From: Tuctoria greenei
Lineage: Eukaryota > Streptophyta > Magnoliopsida > Poales > Poaceae
NCBI GenBank assembly: GCA_036927565.1
Contig: JAYESD010000001.1
Location: 50,032,064 to 50,096,063, forward strand
Reading direction: 5' to 3'
DNA: 64,000 nucleotides
Shown in pieces: positions 45,421-56,795 of this stretch. Numbering within the stretch: the stretch's first letter is position 1; every line of letters starts with the position of its first letter. The notes under the pieces are model-generated. The model was not told the origin of the DNA. It searched no databases and saw only the letters and a list, made by a program, of their open reading frames with translations. A program made the position numbers and the translations under genes.

Positions 45421-47019
45421 TCAAGACACCAAAAAGAAGGAGAGGAGGGTCCTAGGGTCTTCACTCTTCACTGTCGGTCCTCTCGTCGTCGTCTTCATCT
45501 TCATCATCATCAGCTTGACGAGGTGGGGAAGGAGGAGGGACGGAGTCGCTCGAGCCCCCAATGCAAAGTAGGCAAGCTCGGAGGGGTTCAAAGGCCCGAG
45601 CTCAGTGAAGTCCGGGTCGGACTCCTCATAAATCATTGGAGATCTAATGGGGTCGATCTCCAGCTTTTGGCAGATTTGCTTCATATTGGCCTTTATATAC
45701 TTCATGTCCTCCTTTCTTCTCTTGTTGAGCATGTGGACCTTCACTTCAGTCTTTTTGCAGGAGGAGAATATGGCGGTCAGGTACTTTAGGATCCCACTAG
45801 CTGATCCTCTCTGAGGGGCTTCCGCAGAGGTAGGGACAGCCCTAGCACCGCTTCTTGATCTTGCCGGTGCCTCGGGACTGGAGGCTGGCGAGGGAGCAGC
45901 CTGGACACTCACTGGTTGAGGCTTCTGAGGCCTCAAAGGAGTGTGCTCCACATCCTTCACGAACTCAATACCTGTGACTTTCTCAATCATATACATGAGG
46001 TAGGGAGCATAGCCACATGACCTGTTAGGCGTGCAGGATATGTTGACCATATCATTCCAAATGTATTCCGCCACATCAAATGGGCGGTCCTTACTTATGA
46101 CTCTCATTAGGGTCCGGAGGTAACCCTGCACGCTCCCAGCATCTCCATCTTTAGGAGCAATAGTCTTCCTCAGCACTCTGTTGAGGACCACAAAGAATGG
46201 TTTAATGTTCTTTGTAGAGGGAGGGACATACTTTGATTTTGGCTCATATAGGAATTTCATCCTATCCTTCTCCATGACACCTATGTTGTGGATGATCAGC
46301 CTGTCATGTCCAGAGGTGTCCAGATGGAGCAGATTAGTAAAGTCCTCTTGAGTGATACTATACTTAGATCCGTGTGTCATCCAAGTAACACTCTCTTCAT
46401 CCTCACTTGAGAAGTGGCAAGTTGCAAAGAACTGTGCAATCACTTCATCATTCCAGTTATGCTTGAAGGCAAAGAGATCCTTCAGGCCATGCCTCTCAAC
46501 TGCTGCAATGACTTCATCAAAAGCTGAGCACTTCTTCTTCTCAAGGTGTGCCCAGTCAATCCACTGATTGCGTACCACCGGTGTCTTCATTGGGAGATAC
46601 ACCGATTTGTAGAAGTCTGCATGGAAGTTGCACCAAAACCTTCTATCAACAGCTTGCTTTGGCCTGCCATACCAGTCAATGCTTCTGAACTTGGCTACAG
46701 AATCACTGCCCTTGTCGTTAAACTTCTCCTCAGTAGGGTCCCGGACCCCTTCCCTGGGAGCATGGAGCTTCAAGGGCCCGACTGGCCCCATTGCTATCCC
46801 CTTGCCCTTGCCCTTGGCTTGGCGAGAGGCACTTGAGGATGCTGCTACCTTTGACACTGGCTTCTTTGCCAGCACCTTCCTCCGAACCTGAGGAGGTGAA
46901 GGAGCTAGCTCCTAGGGTCTTTCTTGGCGTTTCTTGCCAAGACCCGTCGAGGACCGAGGTGCCACTTCGTGGTCCAACTCGGCCTCAAAGTCGGAGATTT
47001 CATTGTTTGAGCTCGACAT
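45421..47019 (-). pseudogene. Extra ORF after pol of the SIRE element (env-position protein)
   Basis: Starts at the ATG at 47019 (MSSSNNEISDFEAELDHEVA). A single TAG at 46912-46914 interrupts the N-terminal region; after it the frame is open for about 495 codons. The middle part has FRSIDWYGRPKQAVDRRFWC, HLEKKKCSAFDEVIAAVERH, FFATCHFSSEDEESVTWMTH and DFTNLLHLD. It resembles the putative plant transposon protein domain that plants carry in Athila and Maximus elements. A Pro/Ala/Ser linker and a charged C-terminus follow. I see no signal peptide or membrane segment, so an envelope role is not supported by the sequence. Function unknown. Confidence 0.75.
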
Positions 47020-47998
47020 GATCTGAGAATGATTTTGCAAGAATGATGGTAAGTGATACAAGGCATAAGTATGAAAATATAGCAATGAATTGCATTGAGG
47101 AATTGAAAAAATAAGTTTTCAGTTCAGAAACATCGGACTTGTCCGGTGCACAGGCACGGACTAGTCCGGAGGACCGGACTTGTCCGTGCATGGACCGGAC
47201 TAGTCCGGTGTTCATCCTCAAAAACCTAACAGATTGGTCAAGGAATGATTCCTAATGCAAATCTAGTCTAGCATACACGTAGTACATCAAATAAGCATGT
47301 ATCTAGTGAAGGATGCTAGGCTATACGATCAACAATGGAGAAAAACAAGATTTCTAGGGTTTTGAAGAAAGTTACCGAAGAAATCGATTGACGCTTGAAG
47401 GTTTGGGGGTTGGAGACTGGACAAGTCCGCTAGCTTCAATCCCCAAGAGGTCAAGCTTGATCTTCGCCCAAATGTGGACTTTCTCGACGGAGGGAGCAGA
47501 GAATCGCCTTGGTGGCTCGAGCGCAAGAGAGAGGAAGGCGTGAGCAAATGTGGGGATGAGAAGATTAGGGTTTGGTGGCGGCTAGGGTTATGGACACGAA
47601 AATCGGACAAGTCCGGACATGACCGGACTAGTCCGAAGTCATCCAGAGAGCTATATCGGACTAGTCCGTGGTCTATCGGACTAGTCCAGTCTAACCGGCA
47701 CTCTGCGGACTAGTCTGCAAGAGCGGACTAGTCCGGGTAACCACGGACTAGTCCGTGGTCACCTGGAGAAATTGTATAGCCCATTCATATATATTTGAAG
47801 GTTCACTAATAGAGAATAGGAGGGGCAAAACACATCAATTAATCTTGATGAATTTGACCAGTAAGCATACAACAATCACACAATGATCATAATTCATCAA
47901 GATCTAATAACTGACATAGTTTTTCGAGAAAAAATGGAGAGGGATGATTTTCACAATTCAGTCAAAATTTTGAAGAGGTCATACAGGTATGCAACTTT
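47020..47998 (-). other. Spacer between pol and the extra ORF, rich in CGGACTAGTCCG palindromes
   Basis: Four palindrome copies lie at 47130-47215 and about eight more at 47410-47760, the same motif as in the U3 array. No protein was recognised. It may drive or process the downstream ORF message (inference). Confidence 0.7.
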
Positions 47999-50900
47999 TC
48001 AAGCCACACTCCGAGAATCAAGGATATTTAGTTTATTTCGGAGTTTGCAAAAACGCTTTTCATCAAGTGGCTTGGTGAATATGTCGGCCAATTGTTTTTG
48101 GGTGTTGACATGTGAGATGGTAATGTCTCCTTTCATGGAATGGTCTCTCAAGAAATGATGTCTTATGTCTATGTGTTTAGTTCTAGAGTTATCAACTGGA
48201 TTGTGGGCTATTTTAATGGTACTCTCATTGTCACAAAGGAGAGGAATACGGTTCATATTGTAACTGTAATCTCTTAGAGTTTGTCGCATCCAAAGGAGTT
48301 GTGCACAACAACTCCCGGCGCCGCTTCGGCTGTGGATAAAGCAATGGAATTTTGTTTCTTGGATGACCAAGAAACTAAGAATCTCCCTAGGAATTGGCAT
48401 GTGCCGGAGGTTCTTTTTCTATCTACTTGGCACCCGGCATAATCTGCATCGGAGTAACCAATGAGATTGAATTTTGAGCCTTTTGGGTACCAAAGACCAA
48501 GGTTGGGTGTATGAACTAAATATCTCAAGATTCTTTTTACGGCTGTCAAGTGACATTCCTTAGGGTTGGCTTGAAATCGTGCACACAAACATACACTCAA
48601 CATAATATCTGGCCTAGATGCACATAAGTAAAGTAGAGATCCAATCATGGAGCGATATACCTTTTGATCGATGCTAGGTCCATCTTCATTGAGATCCAAG
48701 TGGCCATTCGTTGCCATGGGGGTCTTTATGGGCTTTGCCTTGTCCATGCCAAACTTCTTGAGTATGTCCTACGTGTACTTGGTTTGGCTTATGAACGTTC
48801 CTTCCCTTTGTTGCCGCACTTGGAATCCCAAGAAGTACTTCAATTCTCCCATCATTGACATTTCAAACCTGTCTGTCATGATTCTACTAAATTCTTCATA
48901 GAAGGATTGGTTAGTTGACCCAAATATTATGTCATCAACATAGATTTGACAGATAAAAAGATCATTATCTAAGTTCTTTGTGAATAATGTATAGTCTACT
49001 TTGCCAATTTGAAAACCATTTTCAATTAAGAAATCTCTAAGACACTCATACCAAGCTCTAGGAGCTTGTTTGAGGCCGTAGAGAGCCTTACGCAATTTAT
49101 ATACTTGGTTGGGGAATTCTTCGTCTTCAAACCCGGGTGGTTGCTCCACGTACACTTCTTCCTTGATCGGTCCATTGAGGAAGGCGCTTTTCACGTCCAT
49201 TTGATACAGCTTGAAATCATGCTGAGTAGCATATGCAAGTAATATTCTAATAAATTCAAGCCTAGCTACTAGAGCAAAAGTCTCATCGAAATCCAAACCT
49301 TCGACTTGGGAGTACCCTTTGGCCACAAGTCGCGCCTTGTTTCTTGTTACCACTCCGTGTTCGACTTGTTTGTTGCGGAAGACCCACTTGGTGCCCACTA
49401 TGTTTGCATTGGGTCTTGCCACAAGTTCCCACACCTCGTTCCTCTTGAAGTTGTTCAATTCTTCTTGCATTGCCACCACCCAGTCCGGATCCTTCAATGC
49501 ATCCTCAATCCTACGTGGTTCCAAAAAGGATACAAACGGGTAATGCTCACAAAAGTTAGCTATGCGAGATCTAGTGGTTACTCCCTTTTGGATGTCACCG
49601 ATGATGTTGTCGATTGCGTGATCCCTTTGAATGCATTGGTGTACTCTTGGGTGGGGCACTTGGGGAGTTGTGTCTTCATGATCGTTTTCTTCTCCCCCTG
49701 AGTGGTTGCCCTCATTGACTTGTTGATCATCTTCATACTCTCGTGCTTGTGTTGAAGCTCCCCCTTGATTGTTGGTCTCCTCTTGTGGTTCATTTTCCTC
49801 ATTTATGTGTGAAGGTGACTCTTGTGGTCGAACTTCACCAAGAGCCATTATTTTCAAAGCTAGACAAGGAGCTTCTTCTTTACCAAATTCACATGGATCA
49901 ACTTGCTCCTTTTGGGAGCCATTAGTATCATCGAACACTACGTCACGTGCTACTTCAACAAGTCCAGAGGCCTTGTTGAAAACACGATAGGCGTAGGTGT
50001 TCGAATTGTAACCGAGCAAGAAACCTTCATCGGACTTTGAAGCGAACTTTGAAGTCCTGGGCTTCTTGTTCAGGATATAACATGGAGAACCGAAAACTCG
50101 AAAGTATGAAATGTTTGGTTTGTTACCGGTGAGTAGCTCATAGGGAGTTTTCTTGAGTAGTCGATGAAGATAAAGCCGATGTGCGGCGTGGCAAGCGGTG
50201 TTAATCGCTTCTGCCCAAAATCGATCTGAAGTCTTGTATTCATCGAGCATTGTTCTTGCCATCTCTATGAGTGTTCGGTTCTTACTTTGGGCAACTCCAT
50301 TTTGTTGTGGTGAGTATGGCGCTGAAAATTCGTGCTTGATGCCCTCTTCATCAAGGTACTCCTCCACTTGTATGTTCTTGAACTCCATGCCATTGTCGCT
50401 TCGAATACTCTTGATTGACAATGAAAACTTGTTTTGAGCTCGCTTGAAGAATTTCTTGAGTGTTCCTTGTGTTTCTGACTTATCATGCAAAAAGAAAACC
50501 CAAGTGAAGCGAGAAAAATCATCAATGATAACCAAACCGTATTTGTTACCACCGATGCTTATGTAAGCATTTGGACCAAACAAGTCCATGTGAAGTAGTT
50601 CAAGCGGTCTTGTTGTAGTCATGATGTTCTTTGCGGGATGATGTGCTCCAACGTGCTTCCCGGCTTGGCACGCGCTAGAAGGCCTGTCTTTCTCAAAAAC
50701 AACATCTTTCAATCCTCGGATGTGATCGCCCTTGAGGAGTTTTTGAAGATTCCTCATACCATCATGCGCTAGCCGTCTATGCCACAGCCAACCCATGTTG
50801 GTTTTTGCAATCAAGCACGTGTCGAGTTCGGCTTTATCCTTGTTGAAGTCAACAAGGTAAAGCTTTCCCTTCAACATACCCTTGAATGCAATGGAACCAT

Positions 50901-51180
50901 CACTCCTCCTTGGGACGGTCGCACCCTCGTTAGTGAACAAGCAATTATAACCTTTGTCACATAGTTGAGATATGGACAGCAGGTTATAATCAAAAGATTC
51001 AACATGTAAAACATGAGAAAGCGTGTGTTCAGAGGATATTGCAATTTTACCGGTACCGAGCACCTTTCCTTGACTATTATCTTTGAAGTAGATGCCTTCG
51101 TTTGGGTCCTCGTTTTCTTCATATTCCATGAACATCCTCCTTTCCCCGGTCATGTGGTTGGTGCATCCACTGTCTAGCAC
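47999..51180 (-). pseudogene. pol of the SIRE element: protease, integrase, RT, RNase H
   Basis: Minus strand. Protease [16 protein letters not shown]; pre-integrase zinc region [19 protein letters not shown]; integrase core [19 protein letters not shown] and [13 protein letters not shown]. The usual catalytic Glu in NGV.ERKNRT is absent here. RT carries [38 protein letters not shown] and the YVDD box ([13 protein letters not shown]). RNase H has SDADYAGCQVDRKRTSGTC, STIKIAHNPVDNSRTKHIDI and ADIFTKPLDEKRF. Lesions: a TAG just before LDSG (where Trp is usual), a TAG near 48766-48768 after SQTKYT, and a small deletion with frameshift near 48325-48345 after ALSTAEA. Confidence 0.92.
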
Positions 51181-51406
51181 CTATTTGGATCCACCGGAGG
51201 AATAGGCCTGCAAAAACAAATTATGCTTTGGTTTTAGGTACCCAAGCTTGCTTGGGTCCTTGGAGGTTAGTTACAATACATTTGGACACCCACACATGGG
51301 ATTTTGTGTTCCCATGGCGTGGCCCAACATAATAAGAATAAACCTTACCAAGATTGTTTCTCATTAATACATAAGAGGCATCAAAAGTTTCAAATAGAAG
51401 CTGCTG
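51181..51406 (-). other. gag-pol junction of the SIRE element
   Basis: After the first gag stop the same frame stays codon-like (SYVLMRNNLGKVYSYYVG, NLQGPKQAWVPKTKA) to a TAA. Then TTTGTTTTTGCAG leads into the pol frame (QAYSSGGSK), which is in a different phase. The TAA-TTTGTTTTTGCAG sequence looks like a 3' splice site. Confidence 0.65.
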
Positions 51407-53572
51407 TTATTTATGAATCGGACTAGTCTGGGTGGCCGGACTTGTCCGGATGACCGGATTTGTCCGGACACCGACCGGACTAGTCCGATATTCATGCGAG
51501 TTCAGTTTCTTATTCTTCAACTTATCAGTTTGAGAGGATCTTCCCTTCACAAAGGAGATCCTTCCCCTGTTATTCTTATGACTTCCAGCATGTTGCTTTT
51601 CATCATAAGAGTAACCAATGCCATATTTGACATTTGGAGGTCTTTGGACCAAGTATGCATTACGTGCATAGTTGATCTTCTCCTTGTCAAGTATTCCATA
51701 CTGGGTAGGATTTTTATCCTTTGTGGTGGTTGACTTCTCCTTCAAACTGGTGTTGATTTTACTATATGTGCACATATGAACAAGATCAGTTTTAGTGGGT
51801 TGAGAAGGTGAACATGAAGAGGAGGAAGATTCACTTAGCTTGAGTGACTCAACTTGCACTTCAAGGATTTTGTTAACCTTGATCAGGTCAGCAAGTTGGT
51901 CCTTGATTGCAACATTTGAGTCGGTTAAATCCAAGCAAGTTTTCTTGCTTGAAGCTAGCTCAAGCTCTAGTGAACTGTTTTTCTCCTTTTCAAGCTCTAG
52001 GAGTTTGTCAAGTTTGACATACTTCTCCTTTTGGGAGATAATCATGTCCTCTTGACGATCAATTAACCTCTCCTTCTCAACAAGTTGGTCAAGTAAAAAT
52101 TTCATTTTAGTAGCAGTTTTCCTATCTAGTCCATTCAGCATATCCTGATCATCACTATCTAGTTCATCATCACTAGAGTAGGAATGCATGGAAGGGGTTT
52201 TGATGTTTACCTTGCGTTTACCTTCCTTTGCCATGAGACAAGTGCCATTTCCCTTCTTTGCACCGAGTGTGGGGAAGAGTGTGGATTTCTTGGATGTGCT
52301 TTCTATGGCTATGCTATCCATCTCTTCTTCATCGGATGATGAGGACTCATCGTTTGAGTCCCACTCCTTCCCAATGTGTGCTTGTTCGGCTTGTTTCTTC
52401 TTCTTGAAGAATTTCTTAGGTTGAGGCTTGGTTTCTTTAGTTTTCTTCTTGTTGTCCACATACGGGCAATCGACTATAAAGTGGTTATACTCACCACAAT
52501 TATAGTACGCCCGCCTCATCTTTGGCTTCGTCCTTTCCTTGTACTTTCCTTCACTTGATTTTGTCCCTTGTCTCTTCTTCATTATTCTCTTGAACTTTTT
52601 CATGAACAAAATCATATCCTCTTCATCTAGCTCACTACTCTCGTCATCACTGTCCTCCTCTAGTTGTGCTTCTCTTGCTTCTTTGGATAGAGGCTTGAGA
52701 GTAGATTTTAGGGAAACTCCTTTCTTCTTGGCCGAGGTGAGGTCGGCAATTTCTTTGACGTGCTTGGCTTGTTTCTCCATCATTTCAAAGTTGATAATTT
52801 TACCAAGCAATTCATCCGGAGTCATCCTTTTGTAATCGGGGCTTTCTCTGATCATTGAGCATAGCGTGACATTGTGAGGCATAAAAGCTCTAAGGATGAG
52901 CTTTACCACCTCGTGGTCATTCCACTTCTTGCTCCCATATGATCGAACCTTGTTGACAAGTGTCTTTAATCGATTGTACATATCCTGGGGTGACTCGTCT
53001 TCCTCAATTGCGAATCTTCCTAGTTCGCCTTCGATCATTTCAATTTTTTCCTCACGCACATGCCGGTCACCTTCATGTGCTGTTTGTATTGTATCCCATA
53101 TCTCCTTAGCAATTTCAAGTCCATCCACCTTGGTGAACTCATCTTGACTGAGAGAGGAGGTGATTACGGCTGCGGCTTGAGCGTTTCTATGGATGGCCTG
53201 CTCTTGACTTGGGGTGAGCTCTTCGTCGTCATCCGGAATATCTATCCCTGTACATACAACATGCCATAAACTTGGGTTGAGGGAAATCAAATGCATCTTC
53301 ATATTCTGCCTCCACATGGAGTAATCACTCACATCGAAGTGTGGGGCTTTTCCAAGTGGGATAGATAAGTAGTGATTGTTATTGGAATTTAGACGATCAA
53401 AATTAAAAGGATATCGGGAGTAGTCGGTGTGACTACTCCCCTTCTTCTTCTCTTCAACTTTCGCTTTCCCTTTTGAAAGTGCCTTCTTTCTGGGGAGCGC
53501 CTTTAGCTCCAGTGTCTCCTCATCGTCGTCCTCGAAGTCATGAATGGCTTTGAGGTACTTCTCCAGTTTTTG
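51407..53572 (-). pseudogene. gag of the SIRE element, N-terminus deleted
   Basis: Open on the minus strand from the deletion junction at 53572 without its own start. It begins LEKYLKAIHDFEDDDEETLE, then HYLSIPLGKAPHFDVSDYSM and the capsid-like segment (EIWDTIQTAHEG, NRLKTLVNKVRSYG, SPDYKRMTPDELLGKIINFE). The zinc knuckle reads AYYNCGEYNHFIVDCPY; the first of the three Cys of a CCHC box is Tyr here. A long coiled-coil-like region follows (KERLIDRQEDMIISQKEKYV). The C-terminus ends in RTSP-type repeats encoded by the CGGACTAGTCCG palindrome. Confidence 0.88.
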
Positions 53573-54171
53573 GGACTTGTCTGGACATATGAAACCCTAA
53601 GTACGTTGGATGACAAGTACGCACTTGGAGGACTTGTCCGATTTAGATCAGTGAGTATTTAGGACTAGTCTGTGTAAATATCGGACTTGTCCGAAGTGGA
53701 TCAGAAGGAATATCGGACTAGTCCAGTTAACAACAGACTTGTACGATTTTGTGTGACTTGTGAAGTGTGTTGAGGACTAGTCCGCCCTGGGGAGGACTAG
53801 TCCGTTTCAAGTCAAAAAGATATCGGACTAGTCCGACAGATATCGGACTTGTCCGATCTGGTGCAGAAAGGATATCGGACTAGTCCGGTTGATATCGGAC
53901 TAGTCCGGTCCTGTGTAACTTTGTGCAATATGTATGTGTGCTTAAATATGATTGAGCTCTTGGGTGTGTTTCCTTAACACACTCCATACATAATAATCTA
54001 TTATTTCTTTGCCTTGAGCTCAAGTTCACTTTGCTCCTCAATATCCCTTCTTTTTGGTATTTTGCTCATTTTTCATTATTGGCCTGCATTCATCTCAACA
54101 AAAAGGTTAGGATCCCAATTTCTTGTCATAAATCATCCAAAACCCACAAGGGAGTCCTAGATGCACTTTCA
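53573..54171 (-). repeat. Truncated 5' LTR of the SIRE element (599 bp)
   Basis: Aligns base for base, without indels, to 44408-45006 of the 3' LTR. Only the upstream part of U3 with the palindrome array remains. TATA box, R, U5 and primer site are gone, and gag begins immediately beyond. Confidence 0.92.
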
Positions 54172-54176
54172 CGCGT

Positions 54177-55985
54177 TTTCCATTACAATGCTCGGAAGCT
54201 CACGACAGCGGCGTTGTCGTACGCCCGGATTTAGGCCGTCAACGCGTACTACAAGCGGCACCCCCAGGAGCAGGAGCAGGAGCAGCAAAGGGGTCTATTT
54301 AGGAAGGACTCCAACGTGTACTTGACATAGGAGCAGTATGCGGGGGTAAGTTTTTAATATTGTTAAATATTTACAATATCTATGTATGTTAACTGCGTTG
54401 ATGAAAAATGAAATATGTGCAGGTTAGTATTTCCTGGTTACAGGGTAATATCGAGGCGTACTTAGCTCTCTGTCGATACTGGGCTAGCGACGCTTTCATC
54501 AATAAGTCCACAAAGGCTAGACAGTGCCGCATGAGGTTCGAGGGCAAGCACAACTATGGCGACGACGACTACTTGTGTTTGGCTAAACGTATGGTAAGTA
54601 CCTTTTCAATTTATTTTTGTGTTCCTAATATATTTATCTCACTAACACGGCTGTACAGGAGCGAGAGATGGGTTCAGAGCCGACCCTGACCCAAGTTTGG
54701 AAGAGAGGTCACAAGGGAAGTGACCCTTCTCAGCCGGGCCAGTGTAGTCAGGTCGCAGCCGACCGATTGTTAAGTTTTCGAAATTCATCAATTTCATTAT
54801 AACTAATACTATTATTTACATGCTTACAAGATTTATTTTTTTTGTAGTCAAAGTACGCGCAAGAGGTCGCGAAGATACACGATGCGGATTACGATTGGGA
54901 AAGCGCGCCGATCGACCCCCAAGCCCCGTACGCAAGCACAGGTGGGAAGGCCCATGGACGGTGAGTTATTCATGTGTTTCAATTCTTTTTCAATTAATCG
55001 TCTTCTACTTAGTGTTTTCATTCTTTTGCAGTTTTGCCATTTTTGATGGAGTTGTCGACTCGAGGTCGACGCGACCTTCGAGAGGCGCTTCATTGTCGTA
55101 GGCTTCGTCCGTTGGGACCAGTGGTCGTCTCTCGCAGACCTAGCTGGAGCTCCAGTCCATGAAGGAGACGCTGACGCAAATCCAGGCAGAGCTGGAGAGG
55201 ACGAGAGCGGAGGCAAGGGAGGAGCAGAAGAGTATGGCCTTAATGATGGCCCAGATGCAAGCAGCGGTGGCGGTAAGTAATTTAAACATAAATTTCACAG
55301 CACTTTAATAACATATATCTTCTAAAATTTTGCAATGGCAGGCTCTTGCTCGACACAGCGGTCAGGATATCAAGATTCCTACGCTTCCGCCGCAGTAGAC
55401 ACCAGAGCAGGTGATAAACTCTCTCTTTAATATTGTTGTATCCATTTTAGTATTTTACATAGAGAGATAAGGAGGTAGAACATAGAGGTAGATCTTGATG
55501 ACTTGTTAGATATTGATTCCTATATTGGTGAGGAAGTTAAGTGTAATCAAGCTTTAGTAGTGTTTGACCATGGCAGAAATGATTAGTATATAGTTAATAA
55601 GTTGTTAGTGCTTCAAGTTAACAAAGGGCTAGTGGTTCATAAGCTTGACTTGTTACCTAAAGTATCCAACTCTGATACCTTCTAGTTTGCCATTTATATA
55701 TGCAACATTACTTCATTTGAAACTATAGCATGCTTCCTTCTTTTGTCTGTAATAGCAAAGACCACTACATTACCTCTTGAAACCTTCTGTGATAGCCCAG
55801 GTGCATGACTTAATGTGAAGCAATCCAACTCTAACATTATCACTGATGTTCTTGGACTCTGATTTTATCACTAAGTTGACATTGATGCTTACTAGTGATT
55901 ATGTTTCTTTTCCAAGGTTCGGGAACGCGCTGAGAAGATCCTGGAGGCAGTGGAGGGGCTAGTGTGTAACCCGCTGGATGTTTTG
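54177..55985 (+). pseudogene. Second CACTA1 gene (Transposase_24 type), 3' part
   Basis: Resumes with VFHYNARKLTTAALSYARI, a TAG at 54232-54234, then AVNAYYKRHPQEQEQEQ. Exons with GT-AG borders follow: SISWLQGNIEAYLALCRYWA and KARQCRMRFEGKH (to ~54593), EREMGSEPTLTQVWKRGHKG (54659-54770), YAQEVAKIHDADYDWESAPI (54848-54960), FAIFDGVVDSRS.. and RTRAEAREEQKSMALMMAQM (55031-55272), LARHSGQDIKIPTLPPQ (55342-55410), VRERAEKILEAVEGL (55919 onward). CACTA2 has the same exons in the same order on the minus strand, which confirms the gene model. The long intron at 55411-55918 holds no gene. Confidence 0.75.
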
Positions 55986-56126
55986 TTGTTTTTGATGTTT
56001 TGGAACTTAATTTCCAACTATTTTGTTGTGTATCTGTTCTGTATATTATTTGTGTATCTGTTATGTGTTCTCACTATCGAGCAAGGTAGTCAGTTTCTGT
56101 TTTTTAAAAAAAATTCAAAAACTTAA

Positions 56127-56527
56127 CTTACGTTGGCTATGGTCGTGCGGAAGTAAGTTAGCCCACTTTAACTTACGTCGGTTTGTCCTGACCGACGTAA
56201 GTTAAATCACTTAACTTACATCGGTTTGGTTCAACCATCGTAAGTTATACCACTTAACTTACGTCGGCCCGTTGTGGCCGACGTAAGTACTCCGAGCCAG
56301 CCCGCGGCTCATCCCGGTACGTAACTTACGTCGGTTGCCGTAGACCGACGTAATTAAGTAACTTACGTCGGTAGCCGACGTAAGTTACCTTAATTACGTC
56401 CAATCTGCTTCGTCGGCCGGCCACCAATGTAATTAAGGTAAAACCGACGTAATTAAGTAACTTATGTCGATTTTGGCCTTAATTACGTCGGCCCTGGCCG
56501 ACGTAAATGATCGATATTCCTGTAGTG
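56127..56527. repeat. 3' subterminal and terminal repeats of CACTA1
   Basis: At least a dozen AACTTACGTCGG/CCGACGTAAGTT words, ending ATTCCTGTAGTG. Confidence 0.9.
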
Positions 56528-56530
56528 GAC

Positions 56531-56795
56531 TTGGTATCCTTCCCCACCACACCAGCATGGACTCCGCCGGCTACTACATCTTCGGGTTAGGCTTTGTTGC
56601 CACTCGTCTCGACTGCCACTACGAGACAATCGGTGAGGAGGCTGGTGTGGAGTTTCGCGGGCAACTCGTGAACGCCGTCAGCCGGAAGATGTTCGATCTG
56701 GAGTTGGAGGATGCTCCGCCGGCGGTTGCAGCAGAGGCGGAGGCGTCGGCGGCGCATGTGGAGGCGGAGGCGCCATTGGCGAGTGCGGAGGAGGC
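56531..56795 (+). pseudogene. Hypothetical protein, copy 2, C-terminal part between two CACTAs
   Basis: Continues copy 2 with GILPHHTSMDSAGYYIFGLG, ATRLDCHYETIGEEAG, VNAVSRKMFDLELEDAPPA and an Ala/Glu-rich tail (AEAEASAAHVEAEAPLASAE). Copy 1 has the matching GHYVFG..LAGRLDDLWETL..AMSKKLGF. It is cut at 56795 by CACTA2, so the stop codon is not seen in the window. Confidence 0.7.

Larger units (their letters stand above)
43445..54171 (-). mobile_element. Ty1/copia retrotransposon, SIRE/Maximus lineage, minus strand, with 5' deletion
   Basis: Target duplication CGCGT at 43440-43444 and 54172-54176. Read on the minus strand: truncated 5' LTR (54171-53573), gag, protease-integrase-RT-RNase H, an extra ORF after pol, a polypurine tract and a full 3' LTR (45006-43445). 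Integrase before RT is the copia order. The extra ORF after pol and the AAAAAGGTGGAGAT tract before TGAAAGTGCATCTAG mark the SIRE/Maximus group. The primer site, most of the 5' LTR and the gag start are missing. It lies in the second gene of CACTA1. Confidence 0.93.
36723..56527 (+). mobile_element. Autonomous-type CACTA transposon CACTA1 (19.8 kb with nested copia)
   Basis: Terminal repeats CACTACAGGAAAC..ATTCCTGTAGTG. Target duplication GAC at 36720-36722 and 56528-56530. Subterminal repeats of AACTTACGTCGGC in both orientations lie at 36733-37020 and 56127-56510. It encodes a TNP2-type transposase and a Transposase_24-type second protein, both on the plus strand and both damaged. A 10.7 kb SIRE-like copia (43445-54171) sits in the second gene; without it the element would be about 9.1 kb. 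It interrupts hypothetical gene copy 2. Confidence 0.92.

Noticed and set aside
45421..47019. Retroviral envelope gene
   Set aside because: Position alone suggests env; no signal peptide, fusion segment or membrane anchor is visible, so I describe it only as an extra ORF.
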